A stretch of DNA of 64,000 nucleotides from NCBI GenBank assembly GCA_024234975.1, contig JACKNH010000004.1, positions 372,001 through 436,000 on the forward strand, read 5' to 3'. Made by a program: the position numbers and the translations under genes. The notes under the pieces were generated by a model that was not told the origin of the DNA, searched no databases, and saw only the letters and a list, made by a program, of their open reading frames with translations. This DNA comes from Gammaproteobacteria bacterium. Lineage in GTDB: Bacteria; Pseudomonadota; Gammaproteobacteria; Ga0077536. Below are positions 24,422 to 32,777 of this stretch, piece after piece (the first letter of the stretch is position 1; each line of letters begins with the position of its first letter).

Positions 24422-26917
24422 TCAAATACCCTGGCGCAACAAGGTGATCGCAGGCTCGCGTAATGCATGGCGCAGCGCCAGGTATCCCCCTGCTGTCACG
24501 ACAACGATGCTGATCCCCATGCCGATCGGGAACAACAACGGGTTGAGCAGATAATCCATCTGGAACACCTCGCGCGCGAGCACACCGCCGGCGAGTCCGG
24601 CCGCGACGGCCGCTACCAGTCCGGCCAGCGCGCCGACGACCGTCAGTTCGGCCAGCGCCGCCGTACGCAGCAGACTGTGGGGCGCGCCGACAGACTTGAA
24701 GATGGCAACATCGTAGCGGCGCTCATCCTGCGTTGTCTGTAACGCCGCCCATAACACCAGCAGACCGGCCAATACAGTGAATCCGAAGACAAATTCCAGC
24801 GCGAGTGTCACCCGGTCCATGATGCCGCGTACCTGGCGCATCACGGCGTCGACATCGATCAACGTGACGCTGGGAAATGTCGCCAGCAGTTCCGGTAGCC
24901 AACTCCGGTTATCCGCAGCGGCATGGAATGCGGTAATAAAGGTGGCGGGTTGACTATCAAAAGTGCCTGGCGAGCCGATGGCGAAAAAATTCACGTTGAA
25001 GCTGTCCCAGTCGACGTCGCGCAGATTGGTGATGGTCGAAGTCACCTGCGAATCCGCAATCTGCCAGGTGATCGTGTCGCCGATGGTCAGGCCAAGGTCG
25101 CGCGCAATGCCCGACTCCAGTGACAACTCGCCTGCCGGCGGTTGCTCGGTCGGCCACCACTGGCCTTCGGCCAGATGGTTGTCAGCGGCAAGTTCGGCCG
25201 CGACGGACAGGTTGAACTCGCGCTCCAGGCGGCGCCGGACGAGCGGGTCGGGGAAGCGGTCAGGATCGACGGCGCCGCCGTTGATGGCGGTGATGCGCCC
25301 TCGAATCATTGGAAACAGGCCTGGCTCAGCGACGGAATGATCCACCAGGAACGCACGCAACGCGGTGACGTCGTCCGGCTGGATGTTGATCATGAAGTGG
25401 TTCGGCGCATCGTCAGGCAATGAGTCGCGCCAACTGTCGAGCAGATCATTACGAATGACGGCGAGCAGCAACAGGATCATCACACCCAGCCCCAGCGCCG
25501 TCGTCTGCACGATACTCGCGCGTGCGTGACGCGCAATCGAAGCCAGGCCATAGCGCCAGGTGATATTCAGCGAATGGCGAACCCGGCGCAGCAACCTGAC
25601 CATCAACCACGAAAGCAATGCGAGCGCCAGACAGGCAAGGAAGGTGCCGCCGAGCGTGAATGCCGTTACCGTGCTGCTGCCGGTGCGCCACGGCGCGAGT
25701 GCGACGATGGCGGCGATCGCCGCCAGGTAGAGCAGTGAATGGCCGCCGACTTCAGGCTTGAGGTCGCGCCGTAACACGCGCAGGGGTGGTACCTGCCACA
25801 ATGCAACCAATGGCGGCATGGCAAAGCCCAGCACGCCGATTGCACCGGTCAGCAGAGCGCGCCCGAGCGGCGCCCAGCCGGCTGGCGCAAGGGCACTTTG
25901 CGGGTTGTCGGCCAGCAACGAGACGATAATCAGATGCGCGCCGTAGCCAAACAGTGCACCGATGATGCTGACCGACAGGCCCAGCATCAACATTTCCAGC
26001 GCGAAAACACTGATGATGCCGCGTTGACTGGCGCCAAAGGTTCGCATGATCGCGCAGGTGTCGAGATGGCGGCTGGCGAAACGCTGCGCGGACAAGGCGA
26101 TGGCGATGCCGGCGACGATCACCGCCGTCAGGGCCGCCAATGCCAGAAACTGCTCCGCGCGTTCCAATGCGCGGTTGACCTCGGGGCGGGCTTCGTCCAC
26201 CGATTCAACGCGTTCACCTGTTTCCAGTTCGAGGGCGTTGCGGAAGTTGGCGATGGCATCGTCGCTGCCTGCCAGGAGCAGTGCGTGACGGATCCTGCTG
26301 CCCGGCAGTACCAACCCGGTCGCGGCTAGATCGCGGTAGTTCATGATGATGCGCGGTGAGATGGCAAATGCCTGGCTGCCACGATCGGGTTCCAGCACGA
26401 TGACGCCGGCAATGCGGAATATGCTGTTGCCCAGCGTCAGTGAATCGCCGACGGCCAGCGCGAGGGTCTGCAGGATGCGTGGTTCTACCCACACCTGGCG
26501 TGAAGCAGGGGCTTTTGCGCTGCTCAGATCGCTGCTGAACTGTGTAGGCGCAATCTGCAATTCACCACGTAGCGGATAGTCGTCTTCTACGACCTTGAGA
26601 TCCGCGAGTTGGAACTTGTCGCCGGCGCTGGCGACGCTGTTGAATGTCGCCATGCGCACATGCGACAGACCGAAGTCCTGCGCTGACTGTAACGTGGCCT
26701 CGCGAATCGGATGTGTCGCCGCAACCACCAGGTCCGCGGCCAGCAGCTGGTGGGTTTCCTGGTTGAGCGTGGTGCGCACGCGCTCGACAAAAAATTCCAC
26801 CGAGCTCATCGCGGCCACGGCGATCAATAACGCCAGCGCCAGCAGTTTGAGTTCGCCGGCGCGGATATCCCGGCGTAATGCGGTGAAAGCGAGATTGAAC
26901 GTGGCGATGGGGCTCAT
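24422..26917 (-). CDS. ybbP: ABC exporter permease, FtsX/YbbP family
   Basis: The 831-residue inner-membrane protein has a long N-terminal membrane anchor (LALALLIAVAAMSSVEFFVE), large periplasmic domains and two FtsX-type membrane blocks, the first with LALAALTAVIVAGIAIALSA and the second near the C-terminus (VVGALAGLVAAVAAGLAGGV). This is the YbbP (lysophospholipase L1 exporter-like) permease. Its start overlaps the stop of the ybbA ATPase gene by four bases (ATGA). With ybbA and divergent tesA it repeats the E. coli gene cluster. The exported substrate is not known. Confidence 0.9.
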   Translation of the reverse strand: MSPIATFNLAFTALRRDIRAGELKLLALALLIAVAAMSSVEFFVERVRTTLNQETHQLLAADLVVAATHPIREATLQSAQDFGLSHVRMATFNSVASAGDKFQLADLKVVEDDYPLRGELQIAPTQFSSDLSSAKAPASRQVWVEPRILQTLALAVGDSLTLGNSIFRIAGVIVLEPDRGSQAFAISPRIIMNYRDLAATGLVLPGSRIRHALLLAGSDDAIANFRNALELETGERVESVDEARPEVNRALERAEQFLALAALTAVIVAGIAIALSAQRFASRHLDTCAIMRTFGASQRGIISVFALEMLMLGLSVSIIGALFGYGAHLIIVSLLADNPQSALAPAGWAPLGRALLTGAIGVLGFAMPPLVALWQVPPLRVLRRDLKPEVGGHSLLYLAAIAAIVALAPWRTGSSTVTAFTLGGTFLACLALALLSWLMVRLLRRVRHSLNITWRYGLASIARHARASIVQTTALGLGVMILLLLAVIRNDLLDSWRDSLPDDAPNHFMINIQPDDVTALRAFLVDHSVAEPGLFPMIRGRITAINGGAVDPDRFPDPLVRRRLEREFNLSVAAELAADNHLAEGQWWPTEQPPAGELSLESGIARDLGLTIGDTITWQIADSQVTSTITNLRDVDWDSFNVNFFAIGSPGTFDSQPATFITAFHAAADNRSWLPELLATFPSVTLIDVDAVMRQVRGIMDRVTLALEFVFGFTVLAGLLVLWAALQTTQDERRYDVAIFKSVGAPHSLLRTAALAELTVVGALAGLVAAVAAGLAGGVLAREVFQMDYLLNPLLFPIGMGISIVVVTAGGYLALRHALREPAITLLRQGI

Positions 26918-27648
26918 ACGGGGGCGGATGTAGCCGCAGCGGTGTCTGCCGGAGCATCTTGTTCGATGATATGGCCACCTTTCATGCGCACCACCCGGTC
27001 GCAGCGCGCGGCCAGCGTCGTGTCGTGCGTCACCAGCACCAGCGTGGTGCCGCGTTCCTTGTTCAAGGTGAACATCAGGTCTTCCACAGAGGCCGCGGTG
27101 CCCGCATCCAGATTGCCGGTAGGCTCATCGGCGAACAGGATTGTCGGCGACGGTGCAAAGGCGCGCGCTAGCGCCACCCGCTGTTGCTCGCCCCCGGAAA
27201 GCTGACGCGGATAGTGTTCCATACGCTCGCCCAGACCGACCCGTTGTAACGTGCGGGTTGCCAGTGGCCTGGCGTCAGCAAGGCCGACCATTTCCAGCGG
27301 CAGCATGACGTTTTCCAACGCATTCAGGCTGGGTACAAGATGAAAGGCTTGAAATACGAAGCCGACGCGGCGGGCACGCCATTGCGCGCGCGCGTCCTCG
27401 TTCATCAAGGTGATGTCGCGCTGGTCGATGAAAATACTGCCTGCGGTTGGTAAATCGAGCCCGGCCAGCAGTCCCAGCAGCGTGGATTTGCCGGAACCGG
27501 AGACGCCGAGTATGGCTATGCTTTCGCCTTTGCGCGCGTGGAAATTGATATTATCAAGTATGGTCAGGCGGCCCGCCGGACCGGTGACTGATTTGCTGAT
27601 GCCTTCCGCCCGAATGACGAAATCTTCCCGCACGTTGTTGTCACTCAT
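26914..27648 (-). CDS. ybbA: ABC transporter ATP-binding protein, YbbA/LolD family
   Basis: The 244-residue ATPase has Walker A GVSGSGKSTLLGLLAG, Q-loop FVFQAFHLVPSLNA, signature LSGGEQQRVALARA, Walker B ILFADEPTGNLD and H-loop VTHD. It powers the YbbP permease encoded next. ATG 27648 (MSDNNVRED) was chosen over a start at 27711, which would lie further inside tesA. Its first 35 bases overlap the divergent tesA start. Confidence 0.93.
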   Translation of the reverse strand: MSDNNVREDFVIRAEGISKSVTGPAGRLTILDNINFHARKGESIAILGVSGSGKSTLLGLLAGLDLPTAGSIFIDQRDITLMNEDARAQWRARRVGFVFQAFHLVPSLNALENVMLPLEMVGLADARPLATRTLQRVGLGERMEHYPRQLSGGEQQRVALARAFAPSPTILFADEPTGNLDAGTAASVEDLMFTLNKERGTTLVLVTHDTTLAARCDRVVRMKGGHIIEQDAPADTAAATSAPV

Positions 27649-28264
27649 TCCGCTGCTTGTCACGTTGCTGTGGTCATTGGCTGGCCGCGCTGCCGAACCG
27701 GTTATCCTCATCGTTGGCGACAGCCTGAGCGCCGGTTATGGATTGGCAGCCAACGAAACCTGGGTAAAGCAACTCGAAGACAGGCTTGCCGCGCAAGGGT
27801 ATCCGCACAAGGTCGTCAATGCCAGTATCAGCGGCGAGACCACCAGTGGTGGCCGTACGCGTCTGCCGGCATTGCTGACACGCCATACGCCGGCCGTTGT
27901 CCTGCTTGAGCTGGGCGGTAACGACGGTCTTCGTGGTATCTCCATCGACGAAATGCGGGCAAATTTCGCCCGCATGCTTGAAGCTGCGCAGGGCGCCAAT
28001 GCTTCCGCGATGTTGGTCGCTATTGAGTTGCCGCCGAATTATGGTCCGGCCTTCCTGGAAAAGTTCCGTACGACTTATCGCGAGCTGGCGGCCGAATATG
28101 CTGTGCCGCTGACACCCTTCCTGCTGGAGGGCGTTGCCCTTGAACCGGAATTGATGCAGGACGACGGCATCCACCCGAAAGCTGCGGCGGCGCCACGTAT
28201 GCTGGAAAATGTCTGGCCGACATTGCTGCCTCTGCTTGGGAAAACCGGCGCACGGACGCAATGA
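27614..28264 (+). CDS. tesA: Acyl-CoA thioesterase I / lysophospholipase L1 (SGNH hydrolase)
   Basis: The 216-residue periplasmic hydrolase has a signal peptide (MTKSSRTLLSLIPLLVTLLW to GRAA), block I ILIVGDSLSAGYGL with the nucleophile Ser, block III ELGGNDGLRG and the Asp/His block DDGIHPKAAAA. The family acts on acyl-CoA, lysophospholipid and ester substrates. It is divergent from ybbA and the two coding starts overlap by 35 bases. An alternative start at 27599 would enlarge the overlap. Its stop overlaps the Nudix gene by four bases. Confidence 0.93.
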   Translation: MTKSSRTLLSLIPLLVTLLWSLAGRAAEPVILIVGDSLSAGYGLAANETWVKQLEDRLAAQGYPHKVVNASISGETTSGGRTRLPALLTRHTPAVVLLELGGNDGLRGISIDEMRANFARMLEAAQGANASAMLVAIELPPNYGPAFLEKFRTTYRELAAEYAVPLTPFLLEGVALEPELMQDDGIHPKAAAAPRMLENVWPTLLPLLGKTGARTQ

Positions 28265-28836
28265 AATTCTGCAGCCAGTGCGGATCGGCGCGCATCGAGC
28301 ATGTCGTGCCGATGGGCGATTCACGGCCCCGGCATGTCTGCCCTGAGTGCGCCACCATCTATTATCAGAACCCGAAGATTGTCGCGGGCTGCCTGCCGGT
28401 TTATGGCGACCGGGTACTGCTCTGCAGACGCGCGATAGAGCCGCGCCACGGTTTCTGGACATTGCCTGCCGGGTTCATGGAGAACGAAGAGACGACAGTG
28501 GAAGCGGCAATGCGCGAAACGCGCGAGGAAGCCAACGCGAACGTCGAAATCGAACAACTCTACACGTTGATCAACCTGCCACACGTCAGCCAGGTGTACA
28601 TGATGTACCGGGCGAAGCTGCTGGACCTCGATTTCCACCCCGGTGCCGAAAGTCTCGAGGTGGCGTTGTTTACCGAGGACACGCTGCCGTGGAATGCCCT
28701 GGCATTTCCAACCGTCGCACAGACGTTGCGGTTTTACTTCGAGGACCGGCAGCGCCAGGATTTCCTGTTTCGTGCGGGGGATATCGTTCGCGTCGACGGT
28801 CAACCCATCTATCTGGAGCGCCGCCCATCGCCCTGA
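28261..28836 (+). CDS. Nudix hydrolase with N-terminal zinc ribbon
   Basis: The 191-residue protein has a four-Cys zinc ribbon (CSQCG and CPEC, residues 4-30) of the Nudix_N_2 type, followed by a Nudix domain (residues about 37-160). The Nudix box is GFMENEETTVEAAMRETREE; the catalytic RE..EE core is present, but the Gly near the end of the box is Asn and a usual hydrophobic residue is Thr. Such proteins hydrolyse nucleoside-diphosphate derivatives such as NADH, ADP-ribose or FAD; the substrate here is not known. It is coupled to tesA by an ATGA overlap. Confidence 0.88.
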   Translation: MKFCSQCGSARIEHVVPMGDSRPRHVCPECATIYYQNPKIVAGCLPVYGDRVLLCRRAIEPRHGFWTLPAGFMENEETTVEAAMRETREEANANVEIEQLYTLINLPHVSQVYMMYRAKLLDLDFHPGAESLEVALFTEDTLPWNALAFPTVAQTLRFYFEDRQRQDFLFRAGDIVRVDGQPIYLERRPSP

Positions 28837-29029
28837 TGGTGCAGCCATCGGACCCCGGAGTGAGACGAAGTTGGCGTTGTTCCGGGGTGAATGTGAAATC
28901 GAGATACTTCCCCTTGGCTATTGTCAGGCTCTCCCTTAAAGTGGCCGGTCTTGACAAGCGGGCGTTGTCTGACCTGCTTGCTTCCGCCCCCCCAAATCCA
29001 GTGCTCATGGTATTAGGAGATACCCCCAG

Positions 29030-30229
29030 ATGATCGAACCACATGGCTCCACCGAGCTTTCGCCCAGATACGTTTCCGATGCCGCCCGTCGTGCCGAATT
29101 GGCCGCCGAAGCGAAAAATCTGCCGTCGTTGTTGGTGAACTCCGCCGCGGCGGCCAATGCCGTCATGCTTGGCGCCGGCTATTTCAACCCGCTGACCGGC
29201 TTCCAGGACCTTGCCGATGCCATCAGCATTGCGGAAAAAATGCACACTGCGGACGGCCTGTTCTGGCCGGTGCCGGTCTTGAATCTGACCAAAGATGCCG
29301 CTGGCCTCGAGCCGGGAATGCGGGTCGCGTTGCGCGATCCCAATGTCGAAGGCAATCCGGTCCTCGCCGTGCAGACCATCGAGAAAATCGAGCAGGTGGA
29401 CGAAGCCACGTTGACCCGGATCGCCGAGAAGGTGTTCGGAACCCTGGATCCCAAGCATCCTGGGGTGGCGACGTTCATGTCGCTGGGAAATGTGCTGCTG
29501 TCCGGTCCGATCGACGTGTTGAACTACAGCTACTTCGAGCAGGAGTTTCCGGATACCTTCCGGACGGCGACGCAGATTCGCGAAGACATGGGGAGCCGTA
29601 ATTGGGAGACCGTGGTCGCATTCCAGACCCGTAACCCCATGCACCGGGCGCACGAAGAGCTGTGCCGCATGGCCAAGGATACGCTCAACGCCGACGGTAT
29701 CCTGATCCACATGCTGCTGGGCAAACTGAAAGCAGGTGATATTCCTGCTGCCGTACGCGATGCATCCATCCGCAAGATGGCCGAAGTCTATTTCGAACCG
29801 AATACCGTTCTCATTACCGGTTACGGCTTCGACATGCTCTACGCCGGTCCGCGCGAAGCCGTCCTGCACGCGGTGTTCCGTCAGAATGCAGGCTGTACGC
29901 ATCTCATCGTTGGTCGCGATCATGCCGGTGTCGGCAGCTACTACGGTCCGTTCGATGCGCAGACCATCTTCCATGACGAGGTACCCGAAGGTGCATTGAA
30001 GATCAAAATCTTCGAGGCCGATCACACCGCCTATTCGAAGAAGCTCAATCGTGTCGTAATGATGCGCGATGTGCCAGACCATACGCCGGAAGATTTCGTC
30101 ATGCTGTCGGGTACCAAGGTACGCGAAATGCTGGCAGCGGGGCAGGATCTGCCTCCGGAGTTCGCACGGCCCGAAGTGGCGCGCATCCTGATGAAGTTCT
30201 ACCAGGAGGAAGCCGCGGCCGGCCGCTGA
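29030..30229 (+). CDS. sat: Sulfate adenylyltransferase (ATP sulfurylase), single-chain Sat type
   Basis: The 399-residue enzyme interconverts ATP plus sulfate with adenylylsulfate plus pyrophosphate. The nucleotide-binding QTRNPMHRAHEEL (RNPxHRAH motif), GKLKAGDIPAAVRDASI and VGRDHAGVGSYYGPF motifs are all present, and there is no fused kinase domain. This length and type are shared by sulfur oxidisers, where Sat makes ATP from APS, and by sulfate reducers. Neither aprAB nor cysC/cysN is nearby, so the direction cannot be decided. AGGAGA lies nine bases before ATG 29030. A possible promoter (TTGGCT, 17 bases, TAAAGT) is at 28915-28943. Confidence 0.95.
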   Translation: MIEPHGSTELSPRYVSDAARRAELAAEAKNLPSLLVNSAAAANAVMLGAGYFNPLTGFQDLADAISIAEKMHTADGLFWPVPVLNLTKDAAGLEPGMRVALRDPNVEGNPVLAVQTIEKIEQVDEATLTRIAEKVFGTLDPKHPGVATFMSLGNVLLSGPIDVLNYSYFEQEFPDTFRTATQIREDMGSRNWETVVAFQTRNPMHRAHEELCRMAKDTLNADGILIHMLLGKLKAGDIPAAVRDASIRKMAEVYFEPNTVLITGYGFDMLYAGPREAVLHAVFRQNAGCTHLIVGRDHAGVGSYYGPFDAQTIFHDEVPEGALKIKIFEADHTAYSKKLNRVVMMRDVPDHTPEDFVMLSGTKVREMLAAGQDLPPEFARPEVARILMKFYQEEAAAGR

Positions 30230-30251
30230 GCGGTCGTTACCGGCGACATAC

Positions 30252-30596
30252 ATGGGCGGGAAAACGTTGTTCAGCAAGATCATCGATCGTGAAATACCGG
30301 CCGATATCGTTTATGAAGATGACGAATGCCTGGCGTTCCGCGATATCAATCCGCAAGCGCCGACCCATGTGCTGCTGATCCCGAAAAAGCCCATCGCAAT
30401 GGTGTCCGAGGCAACTGTCGCGGACACCGCTTTGCTGGGAATGCTGTTATTGAAAGCCGGTGACGTCGCGCGGCAGTTGGGCTGCGAAGAAGCATTCAGG
30501 CTTGTCGTCAACAATGGCGCGGGGGCAGGGCAGACCGTTTTTCATCTGCACATTCATATACTGGCGGGCAGGCCATTGGGTTGGCCGCCGGGTTGA
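30252..30596 (+). CDS. HIT-family nucleotide-binding protein (HinT type)
   Basis: The 114-residue protein has the HIT fold: LFSKIIDREIPADIVYEDD, AFRDINPQAPTHVLLIPKK, VVNNGAGAGQTVFHLHIHIL with the HxHxH motif. HinT proteins hydrolyse purine nucleoside phosphoramidates. It begins 22 bases after sat and may be co-transcribed. A strong hairpin terminator follows. Confidence 0.94.
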   Translation: MGGKTLFSKIIDREIPADIVYEDDECLAFRDINPQAPTHVLLIPKKPIAMVSEATVADTALLGMLLLKAGDVARQLGCEEAFRLVVNNGAGAGQTVFHLHIHILAGRPLGWPPG

Positions 30597-30639
30597 GTCA
30601 GTCGGGCGGATAACGCCAGCCTGTTGCTGGCGATTACTT

Positions 30640-30681
30640 AAAAAAAACGGCGCGCCGGAAACCCCCGGCGCGCCGTTTTCG
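30640..30681. terminator. Bidirectional terminator between the HIT gene and rho
   Basis: Arms AACGGCGCGCCGG (30646-30658) and CCGGCGCGCCGTT (30665-30677) flank a six-base loop, with A7 before and T4 after, so it can end transcription from both convergent genes. A smaller hairpin (CGCCAGC, CTGTT, GCTGGCG) lies just upstream at 30614-30632. Confidence 0.9.
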
Positions 30682-30698
30682 TTTACTACCGTGTTCGA

Positions 30699-31955
30699 TC
30701 AGCGCTTCATTGAATCGAAGAACTCGGCGTTGTTCTTGGTGTTTTTCAGTCGTTCCAGCAGGAATTCCATTGCGTCCAGTTCGTCCATGGGATGGAGCAG
30801 CTTGCGCAGAATCCATACTTTCTGCAGTTCGTCCGGTGGCATCAGCAATTCCTCGCGGCGGGTGCCGGAACGATTGATGTTGATCGCCGGGAACACACGT
30901 TTCTCGCCGATTTTTCGGTCGAGATGAATTTCCATGTTGCCGGTGCCTTTGAATTCCTCGTAAATCACGTCGTCCATGCGGGAACCGGTTTCCACCAGCG
31001 CAGTGGCAATAATCGTCAGGCTACCGCCTTCCTCGATATTTCTCGCCGCGCCGAAGAAGCGCTTTGGTCGCTGTAATGCATTGGCGTCGACACCGCCCGT
31101 CAGGACTTTGCCCGATGCCGGGACGACCGTGTTGTAGGCGCGCGCCAGGCGCGTGATGGAGTCAAGCAGAATCACCACGTCACGTTTGTGCTCGACCAGT
31201 CGCTTGGCTTTTTCAATCACCATTTCGGCCACCTGCACATGGCGTGCGGCCGGCTCGTCGAACGTGCTCGAAATGACTTCGCCCTTGACCGAGCGCTGCA
31301 TTTCCGTGACTTCTTCCGGACGTTCATCAATCAGCAATACGATCAGGTAGCAATCCGGATGGTTGTGTTCGACCGAGTGGGCAATGCTTTGCAGCATCAT
31401 GGTTTTACCGGCTTTCGGCGGTGAAACGATCAGGCCGCGCTGGCCTTTGCCGATGGGTGCTACAAGATTGATGACGCGGGGCGTCAGGTCTTCGGTGCTG
31501 CCGTTACCCAGTTCCAGATTCAACCGTTCCTGCGCGAACAGCGGCGTCAGGTTTTCAAACAGTACTTTGTGCTTGGTGTTTTCCGGCGGTTCGTAATTGA
31601 TTTCGCTGACCTTCAGCAGCGCGAAGTATCGCTCGCCGTCCTTCGGCGGTCTGATCTTGCCGGAGATGGTATCGCCCGTACGCAGATTGAAGCGTCGGAT
31701 CTGGCTGGGTGAGACATAGATGTCGTCGGGGCCGGCCAGGTAGGAGCAATCACCGGATCGCAGGAAGCCGAAACCATCCTGCAGGATTTCCAGCACGCCA
31801 TCACCGGAAATATCTTCGCCCTTCTTGGCGTGCGCTTTCAGGATGCCGAAGATGACGTCCTGTTTGCGCGAGCGGGCCATACCTTCCAAGCCCATGCCTT
31901 CTGCGATTTCGACCAATTCCGATGCGGGTTTTTGTTTGAGTTCTGTCAGGTTCAT
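30699..31955 (-). CDS. rho: Transcription termination factor Rho
   Basis: Rho is the hexameric RNA-DNA helicase that ends transcription. The 418-residue protein has the N-terminal domain (MNLTELKQKPASELVEIAEG), the RNA-binding cold-shock fold (EILQDGFGFLRS, DDIYVSPSQIRRFNLRTGD), Walker A SPPKAGKTMML, Walker B VVILLDSITRLARAYN and the R-loop VLTGGVDANAL. The length is that of E. coli Rho (419). It lies downstream of trxA on the same strand after a 406-base leader. Confidence 0.98.
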   Translation of the reverse strand: MNLTELKQKPASELVEIAEGMGLEGMARSRKQDVIFGILKAHAKKGEDISGDGVLEILQDGFGFLRSGDCSYLAGPDDIYVSPSQIRRFNLRTGDTISGKIRPPKDGERYFALLKVSEINYEPPENTKHKVLFENLTPLFAQERLNLELGNGSTEDLTPRVINLVAPIGKGQRGLIVSPPKAGKTMMLQSIAHSVEHNHPDCYLIVLLIDERPEEVTEMQRSVKGEVISSTFDEPAARHVQVAEMVIEKAKRLVEHKRDVVILLDSITRLARAYNTVVPASGKVLTGGVDANALQRPKRFFGAARNIEEGGSLTIIATALVETGSRMDDVIYEEFKGTGNMEIHLDRKIGEKRVFPAININRSGTRREELLMPPDELQKVWILRKLLHPMDELDAMEFLLERLKNTKNNAEFFDSMKR

Positions 31956-32361
31956 CGTGTGGAGAGTGATTGAGTGAAGGTGAATTGAAGGACACTGTGA
32001 CGGCGCCTTCGCGATGTGCGAGGCGGCGGTTATGAATCTAAGTATTGGGCACTGGGGAGGCGCGCCAAAACGTCGGCGGCAGAAACCTACTGGCGAAAAA
32101 TAGCACGCATCCCCTTAAAGGTCTAGCCTGCTCCCGCAGGGTTGATGTCGGGTTCGTCGGGTGATGGCCGAAGGGCCGCATAATCCATGCGGGGCAGCGG
32201 CAATACCTGAAATAGCGTGCGATGACCCCGGCGACTTTAGGGCTGATTTGGCATTGGTACGGTTACTGCCCCAAGGCCGCTGCGAAACAGGTTGCATACC
32301 GGCAAGCGGATTTTGCTGGCAAGGGCCGGTGCCGACGGGCACGGCCCTGCGTCCACCGGAT
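31956..32361 (-). other. Rho leader region (406 bases, no gene seen)
   Basis: I see no convincing coding frame here; a 75-codon frame at 32115-32342 looks random. The last 45 bases of RNA before the rho start (31956-32000) are strikingly rich in C and poor in G, as in Rho-binding rut sites, which suits autogenous control of rho by attenuation as in E. coli. A CCTGC/GCAGG hairpin lies near 32130. Promoter elements are not clear. Confidence 0.45.
32322..32347 (-). terminator. Hairpin just after trxA
   Basis: AGGGCC and GTGCC (with one bulged G) pair with GGCAC and GGCCCT around a four-base loop, 15 bases after the trxA stop. There is no T run after it on the minus strand, so it may be an attenuator or mRNA 3' end stabiliser. 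Confidence 0.4.
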
Positions 32362-32685
32362 TCAGATATTGCTGTCGATGAACGCGGTCAACTGGGACTT
32401 GGACAAGGCGCCAACATGCGTGGCAACCACGTTACCTTCCTTGAACAGCATCAGCGTGGGGACACCGCGAATTCCGTATTTCATCGAGGTCGACTGATTC
32501 TGGTCGACGTCCAGTTTGGCAACCTTGACCTTCCCTTCGTATGACGCTGAAACCTCGTCGAGAATCGGCGCGATCATCTTGCACGGGCCGCACCAGGTCG
32601 CCCAGTAATCTACGAGCACGGGTTGATCAGATTTGAGGACGTCAGACTCGAAAGAGTCGTCGGAGACGTGGACTATGGTTGTCAT
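32362..32685 (-). CDS. trxA: Thioredoxin 1
   Basis: The 107-residue cytoplasmic disulfide reductase has the active site WATWCGPCKM and the cis-Pro segment RGVPTLMLF. It is divergent from rhlB and upstream of rho, the same order as in E. coli (rhlB, trxA, rho). Confidence 0.98.
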   Translation of the reverse strand: MTTIVHVSDDSFESDVLKSDQPVLVDYWATWCGPCKMIAPILDEVSASYEGKVKVAKLDVDQNQSTSMKYGIRGVPTLMLFKEGNVVATHVGALSKSQLTAFIDSNI

Positions 32686-32777
32686 GCTTGGGTGAACCCA
32701 CAGGCTGTTGATACAGCTGCATTTTTGAACGAATGCGCGGGCTATTGCAAGCGAATTGAGCTATCCTGTCGCGCTCT

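Noticed and set aside
28951..28979. TTGACA upstream of sat as a -35 box
   Set aside because: No acceptable -10 lies 16-18 bases downstream.
28670..30283. 537-codon minus-strand open frame across sat
   Set aside because: Antisense shadow of sat with no recognisable protein features.
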